Origin: Kiritimatiellia bacterium
GTDB taxonomy: Bacteria > Verrucomicrobiota > Kiritimatiellia > SLAD01
Reading direction: 5' to 3'
NCBI GenBank assembly: GCA_007136425.1
Contig: SLGY01000072.1
Location: 1 to 42,642, forward strand
Length of the DNA: 42,642 nt
The notes under the pieces were generated by a model, which was not told the DNA's origin, searched no databases, and saw only the letters and a program-made list of their open reading frames with translations. Made by a program: the position numbers and the translations under genes. The stretch's first letter is position 1; every line of letters begins with the position of its first letter. Shown here one piece after another: positions 23,546 through 32,700 of this stretch.

Positions 23546-25057
23546 ATGGAACATTGGATAAGTCGCGCTGTTAACTATCAAATCAATCTGCGAGCGATGG
23601 CCGCGCGTGAACCGCGCAACCCCTTTGAAGCGCGTGAGCAAGCGCCGCCCACCACTTCGCCGCTCGCCTATGTGACGGAAAATTTGGAGGCCTTGCAGGA
23701 ACTGGGTGTGACGGTACTGCACGTCATGCCGCCCTTTGCGATCGGCCGGGAAGGCCGAAAAGGCATCGGATCGCCCTATGCCGTAAGAGATTTCCTGGCG
23801 ATCGAACCCGAGTTCGGGTCAGCCGAAGAATGGGCCGAACTGGTACGTCGCGCCCATGCCCTGGACTTCAAGGTGATTGTGGGCATGATGCCCAACCACA
23901 CCAGTCGGGATCATGTATGGATCGCGTCCAACCCCGACTATTATGTCAAAGACGATGCCGGCGACATTGCCTACGACTTGGACTGGTCCGACACCGCCAA
24001 ATTGGACTATACGAGCCCGGGACTGCGACGGGCGATGCTGGAGGTATACGATCATTGGCTCGGCTTTCTGGGCAAGGACGGCGACGGACGCCCGCAGGGC
24101 GTGGACGGGTTTCGACTGGATATGGCGCACTTCATCAATGACCGCTCTTTTTGGGATGAAACCCTGCCCGAACTGAAGGCGCGCCATGCCGGCCGCGAGC
24201 TGTTGTTCATGGCCGAGTGCTACGGCATGGACAACAACAAAGACCTGTTCCGACGCGGAATGAACGCGGCCTATGACGACGATTTCTACAAGTTACAACT
24301 CTATTTGTACGGTTTGGATGAACAAGGAGAAACGATCATCCTGCCCGACCATGAGGATGCCCCGCGCAATAATGATTTCCGCGCCAAATACGAAGTATTC
24401 AAGGAAGGTGGGATTGCGGCGGCCGCTGAAAAGTGCCTGATGGATTATGAACGCGATCTGGATCCCGGCCCCGCCGCTCCGCGCCTGGCCCGGTACACGG
24501 ATAACCACGATGAAGGACGCGGCGTGTACCGGTTCGGCGCCGGCGCCGTGCGGGCGATGATGCAACTGGCGTTTCTTTCGCCGCACGGAATTCCCTTCCT
24601 TTTTTGCGGCCAGGAGTTCGGCGCGGTCAATCGCCCCCCTATCCACGAGCGGATTCAACCGTGCGACAAAGGCTATCGCATGCGGCAAGGCGACAAGGTT
24701 ATTAAGCGCGAGGGCGTGGAATTCGAGGGCAATCTGTTTGCACGAAACCCTCAGGAACGAAACGCATGGTTCGCCTTCTACAGGGAGTTGATCGCCTTGC
24801 GCCGGAACCAGTCTCCATTGACGGATGGCGAATTCGCGCTGCTGGACGTGGAAGAACAATGTGAAAGACACGATCGGCACGTGATCGCGTTCTCACGGTC
24901 GCACGCAGAGAATTCGCTGCATTGCGCCGTGAATCTCGGTCCGGAACGACGCACCCTGAGCCGCTCGGACCTGTTCCAGGGTGAATGCCTGTATGGAGGA
25001 CTCGAGGGAGAAGCCCTCGCCCCGTTTTCGGCCGTCGTAACCGTCAACGCCCCCTGA
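23546..25057 (+). CDS. GH13 (alpha-amylase family) glycoside hydrolase or transglycosylase, cytoplasmic
   Basis: A 503-residue (beta/alpha)8 enzyme with no signal peptide. Conserved regions are in order: VGMMPNHTS (region I), GVDGFRLDMAH with nucleophile Asp192 (II), LLFMAECYG with acid/base Glu224 (III), and YTDNHDEGR with the third acid Asp322 (IV). All three catalytic residues are present, so it should act on alpha-glucosidic bonds; specificity (maltodextrin, trehalose, sucrose) cannot be told. The ATG at 23546 has GGAG 5 nt upstream. The last 14 bp overlap the convergent ankyrin/PLD gene. No other sugar-metabolism gene is nearby. Confidence 0.9.
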   Translation: MEHWISRAVNYQINLRAMAAREPRNPFEAREQAPPTTSPLAYVTENLEALQELGVTVLHVMPPFAIGREGRKGIGSPYAVRDFLAIEPEFGSAEEWAELVRRAHALDFKVIVGMMPNHTSRDHVWIASNPDYYVKDDAGDIAYDLDWSDTAKLDYTSPGLRRAMLEVYDHWLGFLGKDGDGRPQGVDGFRLDMAHFINDRSFWDETLPELKARHAGRELLFMAECYGMDNNKDLFRRGMNAAYDDDFYKLQLYLYGLDEQGETIILPDHEDAPRNNDFRAKYEVFKEGGIAAAAEKCLMDYERDLDPGPAAPRLARYTDNHDEGRGVYRFGAGAVRAMMQLAFLSPHGIPFLFCGQEFGAVNRPPIHERIQPCDKGYRMRQGDKVIKREGVEFEGNLFARNPQERNAWFAFYRELIALRRNQSPLTDGEFALLDVEEQCERHDRHVIAFSRSHAENSLHCAVNLGPERRTLSRSDLFQGECLYGGLEGEALAPFSAVVTVNAP

Positions 25058-26261
25058 TCCGTTCAAATTCACGTACGAACTCGCGCGCGACAACGGGCGA
25101 CTCGATCAAAACGCAGTTTTCGTAATTCTGCGTAGTGGCCATCACGGTAAAATTGAACGAACCGGTAAAGACTTGCACACGATCGATCACGGCGAACTTG
25201 TGATGCATTGAGGCGTATCGTCCGGTCATGGAAATGGGAATCATTTCCGCGCCGCGATCCTCAAGGCTATCGATCAATTCCTGCATGCGACTGACGGGCG
25301 CCTGTCCGACATCGTATTTTATCCGTACATTCACGCCACGACCGACCGCGGACGACAGCGCCCGTTCAATTTGGGGACGTGTCAGGGTGTAAATCGCGAC
25401 GAGCACCTCTTCGCGCGCCTGTTGGATGGCGCGAACGAGCATGCGTTCACAATCCCTGCTGAATCCGGCGTCCACACGCACATGGCTTGGATCCATCGCC
25501 GGTCGGCCCGGGCCGGTGCGCATGGTTGCCAAATCGCCCAACGCCATTTCGCGCGCGCGGATTTGGTCGTCGCGACTCAATTGTGTGATCGGAACACGCG
25601 ACACGCGTCCGTCGCGGGAACCAAGGACCACGATATCCTGTTGCATCTCGATGAACGCGGCCTCGACTTCCTGGCCCGCGGAACTGGTCCAGGTGTCAAA
25701 TTCGAGATCTTCCCATTCTTCCGGAAGTTCCGGTTCGGGCACGTCCACCACCTCGACCGGCTCTTCAATCTCCGGTTCGGGCATTTCTTCGAAATCGATT
25801 TCCTCGTATTCGACAAGAACTGCGCCGTACTCAAGCAGTAAATCGACGATGTGCTCCTGCTCCATGAACGAAGCCAATTGAACCGGCGTAAAGCCACTTT
25901 CATCCATGGCCTCCACGTCCGCATCGCGTTCCAGCAGCCATTGCACCACGTCCTCATGACCGGCCGACGCGGCTTCGTGCAACAACGTTGCTCCGTACTC
26001 GTCGCGCTGATCGATATCGGTTCCCAGTTCCACATGGCGCTGCAACACATCCAACGCCCCCCGCCGCGCGGCGCTGTGCGGGGGGATTTCTGGTACGGCG
26101 ACCACCTCGGGCTCGGGCGGCGGTGCGGGTTCCGGTTCAACGGGCGCCGGCGGTTCGCAGGCGGTGTGCAAAAGAATCATGCTTCCGGTAATCAACCACG
26201 GCAGCGGGGCCGCGACGATGCGCCGAAACCACGAAGGGCTATGCAAGGGCAAGACTCTCAT
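25044..26261 (-). CDS. Ankyrin/SHD1 lipoprotein with a phospholipase D-like (HKD) domain
   Basis: 405 residues from the preferred start. A signal peptide with lipobox HTAC (Cys36 counting from 26264) is followed by a Pro/Glu linker and ankyrin repeats at about 60-150 (RDEYGATLLHEAASAGHED, MDESGFTPVQLASF). A second acidic linker and an SHD1-like segment (EFDTWTSSAGQEVEAAF, VSRVPITQL) follow. From about 260 there is a PLD domain with one complete HKD motif: His354, Lys356, Asp361 and the GSFN at 368-371. One HKD per chain is usual in Nuc-type endonucleases, which work as dimers. It should sit in the periplasm. Start: ATGATG at 26261-26264; the predicted promoter places initiation at the second ATG. 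Confidence 0.85.
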   Translation of the reverse strand: MRVLPLHSPSWFRRIVAAPLPWLITGSMILLHTACEPPAPVEPEPAPPPEPEVVAVPEIPPHSAARRGALDVLQRHVELGTDIDQRDEYGATLLHEAASAGHEDVVQWLLERDADVEAMDESGFTPVQLASFMEQEHIVDLLLEYGAVLVEYEEIDFEEMPEPEIEEPVEVVDVPEPELPEEWEDLEFDTWTSSAGQEVEAAFIEMQQDIVVLGSRDGRVSRVPITQLSRDDQIRAREMALGDLATMRTGPGRPAMDPSHVRVDAGFSRDCERMLVRAIQQAREEVLVAIYTLTRPQIERALSSAVGRGVNVRIKYDVGQAPVSRMQELIDSLEDRGAEMIPISMTGRYASMHHKFAVIDRVQVFTGSFNFTVMATTQNYENCVLIESPVVAREFVREFERIRGR

Positions 26262-26267
26262 CATGTA

Positions 26268-26296
26268 AATATGCCATGAATAATCATGCCGGGCAA
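26268..26296 (-). promoter_or_regulatory. Predicted promoter giving a leaderless mRNA for the ankyrin/PLD lipoprotein
   Basis: Minus strand: TTGCCC, 17-nt spacer, CATATT, 6 nt before the ATG at 26261 (3 nt before that at 26264). Initiation 6-7 nt past the -10 box would fall on the second ATG. Confidence 0.45.
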
Positions 26297-26346
26297 GTCC
26301 GGGCGCACGGGTTGGCGCGGGTACATGGGATCCGTCCTATGCGGCG

Positions 26347-27342
26347 TCAGACCTCTTTATCCAGACGGGCGAGCGCCGCTTCAGCTACGCGTTCCGGGCT
26401 GAGATCGCGCATGCAAGCGATATCCTTCTCCGGCCTTGCGCACGTACGCGATCGGCACGGCTGACACGACAGTCCGCCATGCTGTATGACGTCATGGCCT
26501 TTGCCATAGGGCCCCGTGCGCGCCGGGTCCGTAGAGCCGAACAAGGCCAGTACCGGCACGCCCACCGCCACGGCCATGTGCATGGGGCCGGAATCGACGG
26601 TCACAAGCAGGTCCATCGCCTTCAAAATGCCGCCCAGCTCGACCAGATTCGTCCGTCCACAAAGGTTTTCCACGTGCGATTCCTGTGCGGAAGCGATTTC
26701 ATCACATACGCTGGCGTCTTCCCGGCCGCCCAACAAGTACGCCGTCCCGCCCGCCCGCGCGTGCACCCGGCGTATGAGCGCCGAGAAATGCGCCGGCGGC
26801 CAGTTCTTGGTCGGCCATCGCGAACAGGGCAAATACGCGACACGCGGCCCGGCGCCTCGTACGGACTGTTCCGGAAAGGTCACGGGAAATCGAGGCTCGT
26901 CGACGGTGAGCCCCAGATGCTCGACAAAATCAAGCGCTTCATCCACGGCGTGCCGATTCTTGTCCCGGCGGCCGGCTCGTTCATGATAGAAGAAACGTGC
27001 ACCCTCGCGGGCATAGGAAGGCCCGATACGTCTTTCGGCTCGCGACAAACCCGTTGCCAGCCCGCTCTTGAACAGCCCCTGAAAGTCAAATGCGTAATCA
27101 TACGATTCCGAGCGGAGCTCGCGCAACCATGCGGGGAACGAACGGAGAAAACGACGTCGGGGAAAAGTCCGAACGTGATCCACGTCATCAAAGCAAGCGA
27201 CCAAGTCGGCGTATTCCGGTTGTGTCATCCAGTCAACAGTCAGTCCTAATTCTCTTTTGAGAACGTGGATGGCGGGCAAGGAATGAAACAAATCCCCCAA
27301 CGAGCTTAGCTTCATCACCAGAGCTCTGGAATCTCCGTCCAT
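26347..27342 (-). CDS. Glycosyltransferase family 9 (heptosyltransferase-like)
   Basis: A 331-residue GT-B enzyme of the WaaC/WaaF/RfaQ type, which add heptose to the lipopolysaccharide core at the inner face of the inner membrane. The N-terminus ALVMKLSSLGDLFHSLPAIH is diagnostic, YLPCSRWPTKNWPPAHF is the mid-protein signature, and LLVTVDSGPMHMAVAVGVPV with LFGSTDPARTGPYG forms the nucleotide-sugar site. A frame opens at 27498, but that stretch lies inside argF; ATG 27342 is 8 bp from the argF stop. The last cysteine-rich segment (CQPCRSRTCAR) is common in the family. Exact acceptor unknown. Confidence 0.88.
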   Translation of the reverse strand: MDGDSRALVMKLSSLGDLFHSLPAIHVLKRELGLTVDWMTQPEYADLVACFDDVDHVRTFPRRRFLRSFPAWLRELRSESYDYAFDFQGLFKSGLATGLSRAERRIGPSYAREGARFFYHERAGRRDKNRHAVDEALDFVEHLGLTVDEPRFPVTFPEQSVRGAGPRVAYLPCSRWPTKNWPPAHFSALIRRVHARAGGTAYLLGGREDASVCDEIASAQESHVENLCGRTNLVELGGILKAMDLLVTVDSGPMHMAVAVGVPVLALFGSTDPARTGPYGKGHDVIQHGGLSCQPCRSRTCARPEKDIACMRDLSPERVAEAALARLDKEV

Positions 27343-27350
27343 GGCCTGAG

Positions 27351-28295
27351 TTACGGCAGCCTGCCCGCCGCCTTCATCAGTGTGATGATCACCGCCTTCT
27401 GCGCGTGCAACCGGTTCTCGGCTTGATCGATGACCACGGATTGCGGCCCGTCGATCACTTCTGCGGTTTGCTCGTAACCGCGCATGGCGGGAAGGCAATT
27501 CATGAATATCGCATTCGGGTCCGCTTTTTCCATCAGCGCCTGATTAACCTGATACGGGGTGAAACGTTGCACCCGGGCCTCCAGGTCGTCTTTCGGGATG
27601 TGATAACTCATCCAGGAATCCGTATAAACGACGTCCGCCCCCCTAACAGCCTCCGCGGCGTCATGCACAACATTCAATTGTGCGCCGCTCGTTTCCGCCA
27701 ATCGATTCGCGCTTTCAAGGACAGAACGCCGGGGCACGTAGTCATCCCCGTCCGGACAGCCCACGGATATGTGTATCCCGGTTATCGCGCAACCGATCAA
27801 CAGCGAATGCGTGACATTGTTGTTGCTGTCGCCCAGATAGGCCAATTTCAAGCCCTTCAACTGGCCCTTTTTCTCGCGGATCGTCATCAGGTCGGCCAGG
27901 ATCTGGCATGGATGTGCGAGATCCGTCAACGCATTGATGACGGGCACCTGCGCATAGCGGGCCAACTCGGCAAGATGCTCATGGTCAAAGAGCCGCGCCA
28001 TGACGATGTCGACATATCGGCTGAAGGTCTTGGCCGTGTCGTGCAGCGATTCTTTGCCCGCCCCCATCGGCGATGTGCTCGTATCATAATAGATCGCATG
28101 TCCGCCCATCTGCGTCATGCCCGTTTCGAAAGAGAGCCGGGTACGCAGGCTGGGTTTCTCGAAGATCATAAGGAGGGTGCGCTGGCGCAAGGTCTCGGAA
28201 TAATCCGCCGGTTTGGCCTTTATTTCATGACCCAATACGAGGGTGCGCTCGACTTCCTCGGGAGTCCAATCATCCAGTGTCAACAAATGCTTCAT
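27351..28295 (-). CDS. argF: Ornithine carbamoyltransferase
   Basis: A 314-residue enzyme joining ornithine and carbamoyl phosphate to citrulline. The carbamoyl-phosphate motif is FEKPSLRTRLSFETG, then DLAHPCQILADLMT (HPxQ) and DSWMSYHI. The usual HCLP ornithine-loop motif reads NCLP here (FMNCLPAMRG), so the His is replaced by Asn while the Cys is kept. A related transcarbamylase acting on another amine is therefore possible. Start ATG 28295 is preferred over 28322 because MKHLLTLDDW is the family N-terminus. It follows pyrB by 42 bp and precedes the glycosyltransferase by 8 bp. Confidence 0.88.
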   Translation of the reverse strand: MKHLLTLDDWTPEEVERTLVLGHEIKAKPADYSETLRQRTLLMIFEKPSLRTRLSFETGMTQMGGHAIYYDTSTSPMGAGKESLHDTAKTFSRYVDIVMARLFDHEHLAELARYAQVPVINALTDLAHPCQILADLMTIREKKGQLKGLKLAYLGDSNNNVTHSLLIGCAITGIHISVGCPDGDDYVPRRSVLESANRLAETSGAQLNVVHDAAEAVRGADVVYTDSWMSYHIPKDDLEARVQRFTPYQVNQALMEKADPNAIFMNCLPAMRGYEQTAEVIDGPQSVVIDQAENRLHAQKAVIITLMKAAGRLP

Positions 28296-28340
28296 CGTCC
28301 ATCCATTCTGCCAACCGTCCATCTGTCCATTCGTCCATTA
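28293..28340. repeat. Degenerate 8-bp tandem repeat between pyrB and argF
   Basis: On the plus strand, three contiguous octamers GTCCATYN lie at 28317-28340, and a further GTCCATC lies at 28297-28303 with a decayed unit between. The run covers the pyrB stop codon and the argF upstream region, so copy-number change would alter the spacing before the argF start. Confidence 0.45.
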
Positions 28341-29423
28341 CCTGATCAAGTCTTGGTAATATCGATCCACCTCGTTGTCACGCTCAAAGATCGTCAACAT
28401 CAGAGCCACGCGGATCCACATCCCGTTGCGCACCTGCCGCCAATACATCGCGCGCGGATCGCGATCCACCGCCGGATCGATTTCGTGGCGGCGCGGAAGC
28501 GGATGCATCAGGATCGCGTGGGGTTGAAGGATATCAAGATCCTCCACCTGGAAATGAAAGGCGTTCGTGTTCGGGGATTCGCTCTCCTGCTCATCATCCC
28601 ATTCGTCTTGCAGCCGCGTCATATAGATCGCGTCTGCCACGGGTATGATCGATCGGAAATCATCGGTCACTTCATAAGCCATCCCGGCCGCATCCAATAC
28701 GGCCAGAATATCGCCCCCCATCTGGAGCGCGTCCGGTGCGACGAAGTACGCCTTGACCCCTTTGAAATGACGCAACAGGCAGGCCAGCGAGCGCACGGTA
28801 CGCCCGCGCGCCAGGTCGCCTACAAAGGCCACTTGCTTCCCGTCAATACCGCCCCGATCCTCAAAGCTGCGTTGCAGGGTGTAGATGTCCAGCAAGGCCT
28901 GGGTCGGATGCTGATCCTTCCCTGATCCGGCGTTGATCACAGGAACTGGCCGATCCGATTGCGATAGCATCCATGCGATACGTTCGGCGAAGCCGCCGAC
29001 GGGATGACGCATAATCAACAGATCAAAATAGGAACTGAACGTGCGGACGGAATCCTCCTGGGACTCGCCTTTGATTTCACTCGAGGTGGACGCATCGCGG
29101 ACCTCCGCTGTTTGCATGCCGAGAATCTGACAAGCGGCATAGAAGGAAAGAAATGTCCGGGTCGACGGCTGCGCGAAATAGAGCATGGCGCGCTTTTCAC
29201 AAAGGAGATCCTGCAGAAACCGCATGCCGCCCCGCGTCTTGGCTATTCGACGCACGCGCGTGGCCAAGTCACACAAGCGTTCCATCGTAGGGCGATCGTA
29301 TTGTTGGGCGAAGAGTACGTGATAGGGCTTATCATCGCGTAGAAAATACGGGGCGCGATCATTCACGGGCAGAGCTAGATACTCGGTCCAGTCGATCTGT
29401 TTGAGCGGATTATCGCGAAACAT
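28338..29423 (-). CDS. pyrB: Aspartate carbamoyltransferase (long form)
   Basis: A 361-residue enzyme making carbamoyl-aspartate, the first committed step of pyrimidine synthesis. Signatures: YFAQPSTRTFLSFYAACQIL (carbamoyl-phosphate site), KGESQEDSVRTFSSYFD (the shared active-site lysine loop), IMRHP, HPTQALLDIYTLQ, VGDLARGRTVRSLA, and HPLPRRHEID near the C-terminus. It is about 50 residues longer than E. coli PyrB, with an N-terminal extension of about 50 and a longer central loop, and the usual STRTR is STRTF. GAGGAG precedes ATG 29423. pyrB, argF and the GT9 gene are likely one operon. Confidence 0.92.
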   Translation of the reverse strand: MFRDNPLKQIDWTEYLALPVNDRAPYFLRDDKPYHVLFAQQYDRPTMERLCDLATRVRRIAKTRGGMRFLQDLLCEKRAMLYFAQPSTRTFLSFYAACQILGMQTAEVRDASTSSEIKGESQEDSVRTFSSYFDLLIMRHPVGGFAERIAWMLSQSDRPVPVINAGSGKDQHPTQALLDIYTLQRSFEDRGGIDGKQVAFVGDLARGRTVRSLACLLRHFKGVKAYFVAPDALQMGGDILAVLDAAGMAYEVTDDFRSIIPVADAIYMTRLQDEWDDEQESESPNTNAFHFQVEDLDILQPHAILMHPLPRRHEIDPAVDRDPRAMYWRQVRNGMWIRVALMLTIFERDNEVDRYYQDLIR

Positions 29424-29513
29424 GGTACTCCTCAGATTGGGATGAATGATTTGCACCGGAGAGTACAGCAATGCCGGACTAAGAAAAGTCGGATTTTCCG
29501 GCTGTGAAGGAAT

Positions 29514-29588
29514 TGGAGCGGGAGACCGGGATCGAACCGGCGACGTTCAGCTTGGGAAGCTGACATTCTACCACTGAATTACTCCCGC
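29514..29588 (-). tRNA. tRNA-Gly (anticodon CCC)
   Basis: A 75-nt cloverleaf read on the minus strand. Acceptor GCGGGAG pairs with CTCCCGC; D stem ATTC/GAAT; anticodon stem TCAGC/GCTGA with loop TTCCCAA, so the anticodon is CCC reading GGG; T loop TTCGATC; the 3' CCA is encoded. It lies upstream of pyrB on the same strand. Confidence 0.95.
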
Positions 29589-29598
29589 TTGAGAATGG

Positions 29599-29627
29599 AC
29601 TATCTCACGAACGCCATTGACAATCAA
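29599..29627 (-). promoter_or_regulatory. Predicted promoter for tRNA-Gly
   Basis: Minus strand: TTGATT, 17-nt spacer, GATAGT, ending 10 nt before the 5' end of the mature tRNA. Confidence 0.45.
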
Positions 29628-29709
29628 GCGCGAGGATCACCTAACCCATGAAATGTTCATCGGAAAGTCTCTGTCCCCGTCCTTGCTCCGTCCTTGGGCA
29701 AATTCCCCC

Positions 29710-29738
29710 TTGCATCGACCCGTCTAGCCGGATAGAGT
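29710..29738 (+). promoter_or_regulatory. Predicted promoter for metH
   Basis: TTGCAT, 17-nt spacer, TAGAGT, 47 nt before the metH ATG. A second -10-like TTATAT lies at about 29762-29767 without a clear -35. I see no cobalamin or SAM riboswitch in the 197-bp gap before metH. Confidence 0.4.
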
Positions 29739-29785
29739 AATATACCAATATTTTCAATAGGTTATATAGACTGGTCAAGTGATAC

Positions 29786-32700
29786 ATGAACGATAAAAGC
29801 GATACTGAGAAGCTGCTCCGCGAGCTGATGTCCCAACGCATCCTGATCTTGGATGGCGCGATGGGTACCATGATCCAGAGCTATAAGCTCGAGGAGGCGG
29901 ACTATCGCGGGGAACGGTTTGCCGATCATCCGGCGGATCTGAAGGGCAACAATGATCTGCTCGTCCTGACGCGCCCCGATATCATCAAAGCGATCCACCT
30001 CGCCTATTTCAATGCCGGGGCGGATATCGTGGAAACCAACACGTTCAACGCCACTTCCATCGCCATGGCGGACTATAAGATGGAGTCCCTGGTGTATGAA
30101 CTCAACGTCGAGGCCGCCCGCTTGGCCAAGGCGGCCGCCGACGAGGTTACCGCGAAAGAACCGGATAAGCCGCGCTTTGTGGCCGGTGTGCTGGGCCCGA
30201 CGAATCGGACGGCTTCCATCTCTCCGGATGTGAATAATCCGGGCTATCGAAACACTTCCTTCGACGAACTGGTCGAAGCGTACACGGAAGCCACGCGCGG
30301 CCTGCTCGACGGCGGCGCGGATGTCCTGATGGTCGAAACAGTCTTCGACACCCTGAACTGCAAAGCGGCCCTGTTCGCCATCCAGACCTATCTGGAAGCG
30401 AACGAGCTGAATGTGCCGATCATGATCAGCGGAACCATCACGGATGCGAGCGGACGCACCCTGTCCGGTCAGACGCCGGAAGCCTTCTGGAATTCCGTGT
30501 CGCATGTGAAACCGTTGAGCATCGGATTGAACTGTGCGCTGGGCGCGAAACAGCTTCGACCGTATGCGGAAGAACTATCCAGTGTCGCCGATTGCTTCGT
30601 GAGTGTGCATCCGAATGCCGGCCTGCCCAACGAATTCGGCGAATACGATGACACGCCCGAAGAAATGGCGGCGGTGCTGCGCGAATTTGCCGACGCCGGA
30701 TTCCTGAACATTGTCGGCGGCTGTTGTGGATCCACCCCACCCCACATCAAAGCCATCACGGCCGCCATGGCGGACCAGAAACCGCGTGTGCCGCCCGAAC
30801 TGAAGCATTGGCTGCGCCTGAGCGGCTTGGAACCGTTTACGGTGCGACCGGACAGTAATTTTGTGAACGTGGGCGAGCGAACCAACGTCACCGGATCGAT
30901 CAAGTTCGCTAAGCTGATTAAAGCGGAAGACTATGAGACGGCGCTCGATGTGGCCCGTGAACAGGTCGAAAACGGCGCGCAGATCATCGATATCAACATG
31001 GACGAGGGCCTCCTCGATTCGAAGGAGGTCATGGTCACCTTCCTGAACCTTGTCGCCTCCGAACCCGACATTTCCCGCGTGCCGATCATGATTGATTCCT
31101 CCAAGTGGGAGGTTATCGAGGCGGGCTTGAAATGCGTCCAAGGAAAATCGATTGTCAATTCCATCAGCCTGAAGGAGGGCGAAGAGGAATTCATACGCGA
31201 GGCGCGCCTGGTACGGAAATACGGCGCCGCCGTGATTGTGATGGCCTTCGACGAAAAGGGGCAGGCCGATACCAAAGAGCGAAAGGTTGAAATCTGTGGG
31301 CGCGCGTACCGCATACTCACGGAACAGGTCGGCTTCCCGCCCGAGGACATCATTTTCGACCCCAACATCTTTGCCATCGGCACCGGTATCGAGGAACACA
31401 ACAATTACGCCGTCGATTTCATTGAGGCGTGCACCGCGATCCGCGAGCAGTGTCCGTACGTGAACATCAGCGGCGGGGTGAGTAACGTGTCGTTTTCGTT
31501 TCGTGGCAACAATGCCGTACGCGAAGCCATCCACTCGGTCTTTCTCTATCACGCCATCAAATCGGGCCTCTCCATGGGCATCGTCAACGCGGGCCAGTTG
31601 GCCGTGTATGAAGATCTACCCGACGAATTGCGGGAGCGGGTTGAGGACGTCGTACTGAATCGCCGCGAGGATGCGACGGAACGGTTGATGGAAATCGCCG
31701 ACAAGTATTCGGGCCAGAAGCGGAAACAGACACAGGATACGCGCTGGCGCGAGGAAGGCGTGAAGGAGCGACTTGCGCATGCACTCGTGCATGGCATCGC
31801 GGATTATGTCGAAGCGGACACGGAAGAGGCGCGACAGCAGTTCGACCGGCCCATTCAAGTGATCGAAGGCCCCTTGATGGACGGCATGAAAATCGTCGGC
31901 GACCTCTTTGGCGCCGGCAAGATGTTCCTGCCGCAGGTCGTCAAGAGCGCCCGCGTCATGAAAAAGGCCGTCGCTTACCTCATCCCGTTCATTGAAGAGG
32001 AAAAAAGGGCCTCGGCGTCGACCGGGACGAATGGCAAGGTCGTGATCGCCACGGTCAAGGGCGATGTGCATGATATCGGCAAGAATATCGTGGCCGTCGT
32101 GCTCCGTTGCAATAATTACGACGTGGTGGATATGGGCGTCATGGTCCCCTGCGCGAAGATCCTCGACAAAGCGATTGAGGAAAAGGCGGACGTCATCGGG
32201 TTAAGCGGACTGATCACCCCCTCTCTCGACGAGATGGTGCATGTGGCGAAGGAGATGACGCGCGAAGGCTTCACCATCCCGTTGCTGATCGGTGGCGCTA
32301 CCACCTCCAAGGTGCATACGGCCGTGAAGATTGCGCCCGGCTATGAGCACGGCGTCATTCACGTTACCGACGCCTCGCGCGCGGTCGGCGTGGTCAGCCG
32401 GCTCCTGAATCAGGAAGATCGTGCGGGCTATCTGGACGAAATCCGGTCGGATTATCAGGAGATTCGGACCCGTCACGGCGGGAAGAAGAAGAGACAGAAC
32501 TGGTGCACGATTCAAGAGGCGCGCGCCAATAAGCACCCGACGGATTGGACCCAATACCAACCGCCCCGCCCCCGGCAGCCGGGCGTGCACGTAATGCGCG
32601 ACTATCCGTTGGAGACGTTGAAGGACTATATCGACTGGACCCCGTTCTTTGGGGCCTGGGAAATGGCCGGTCAATATCCACGCATTCTGGATGACGAAGT

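Noticed and set aside
28293-28340. CRISPR-like repeats
   Set aside because: The 8-bp units are too short and contiguous, with no spacers; no CRISPR array was seen anywhere in the window.
27405-28925. 506-codon open frame on the plus strand
   Set aside because: Antisense to argF and pyrB, both with complete catalytic motifs; no family resemblance in the shadow product.
29589-29785. Possible cobalamin or SAM riboswitch before metH
   Set aside because: No B12-box-like or SAM aptamer core could be found by eye; the gap is explained by the tRNA promoter and a metH promoter.
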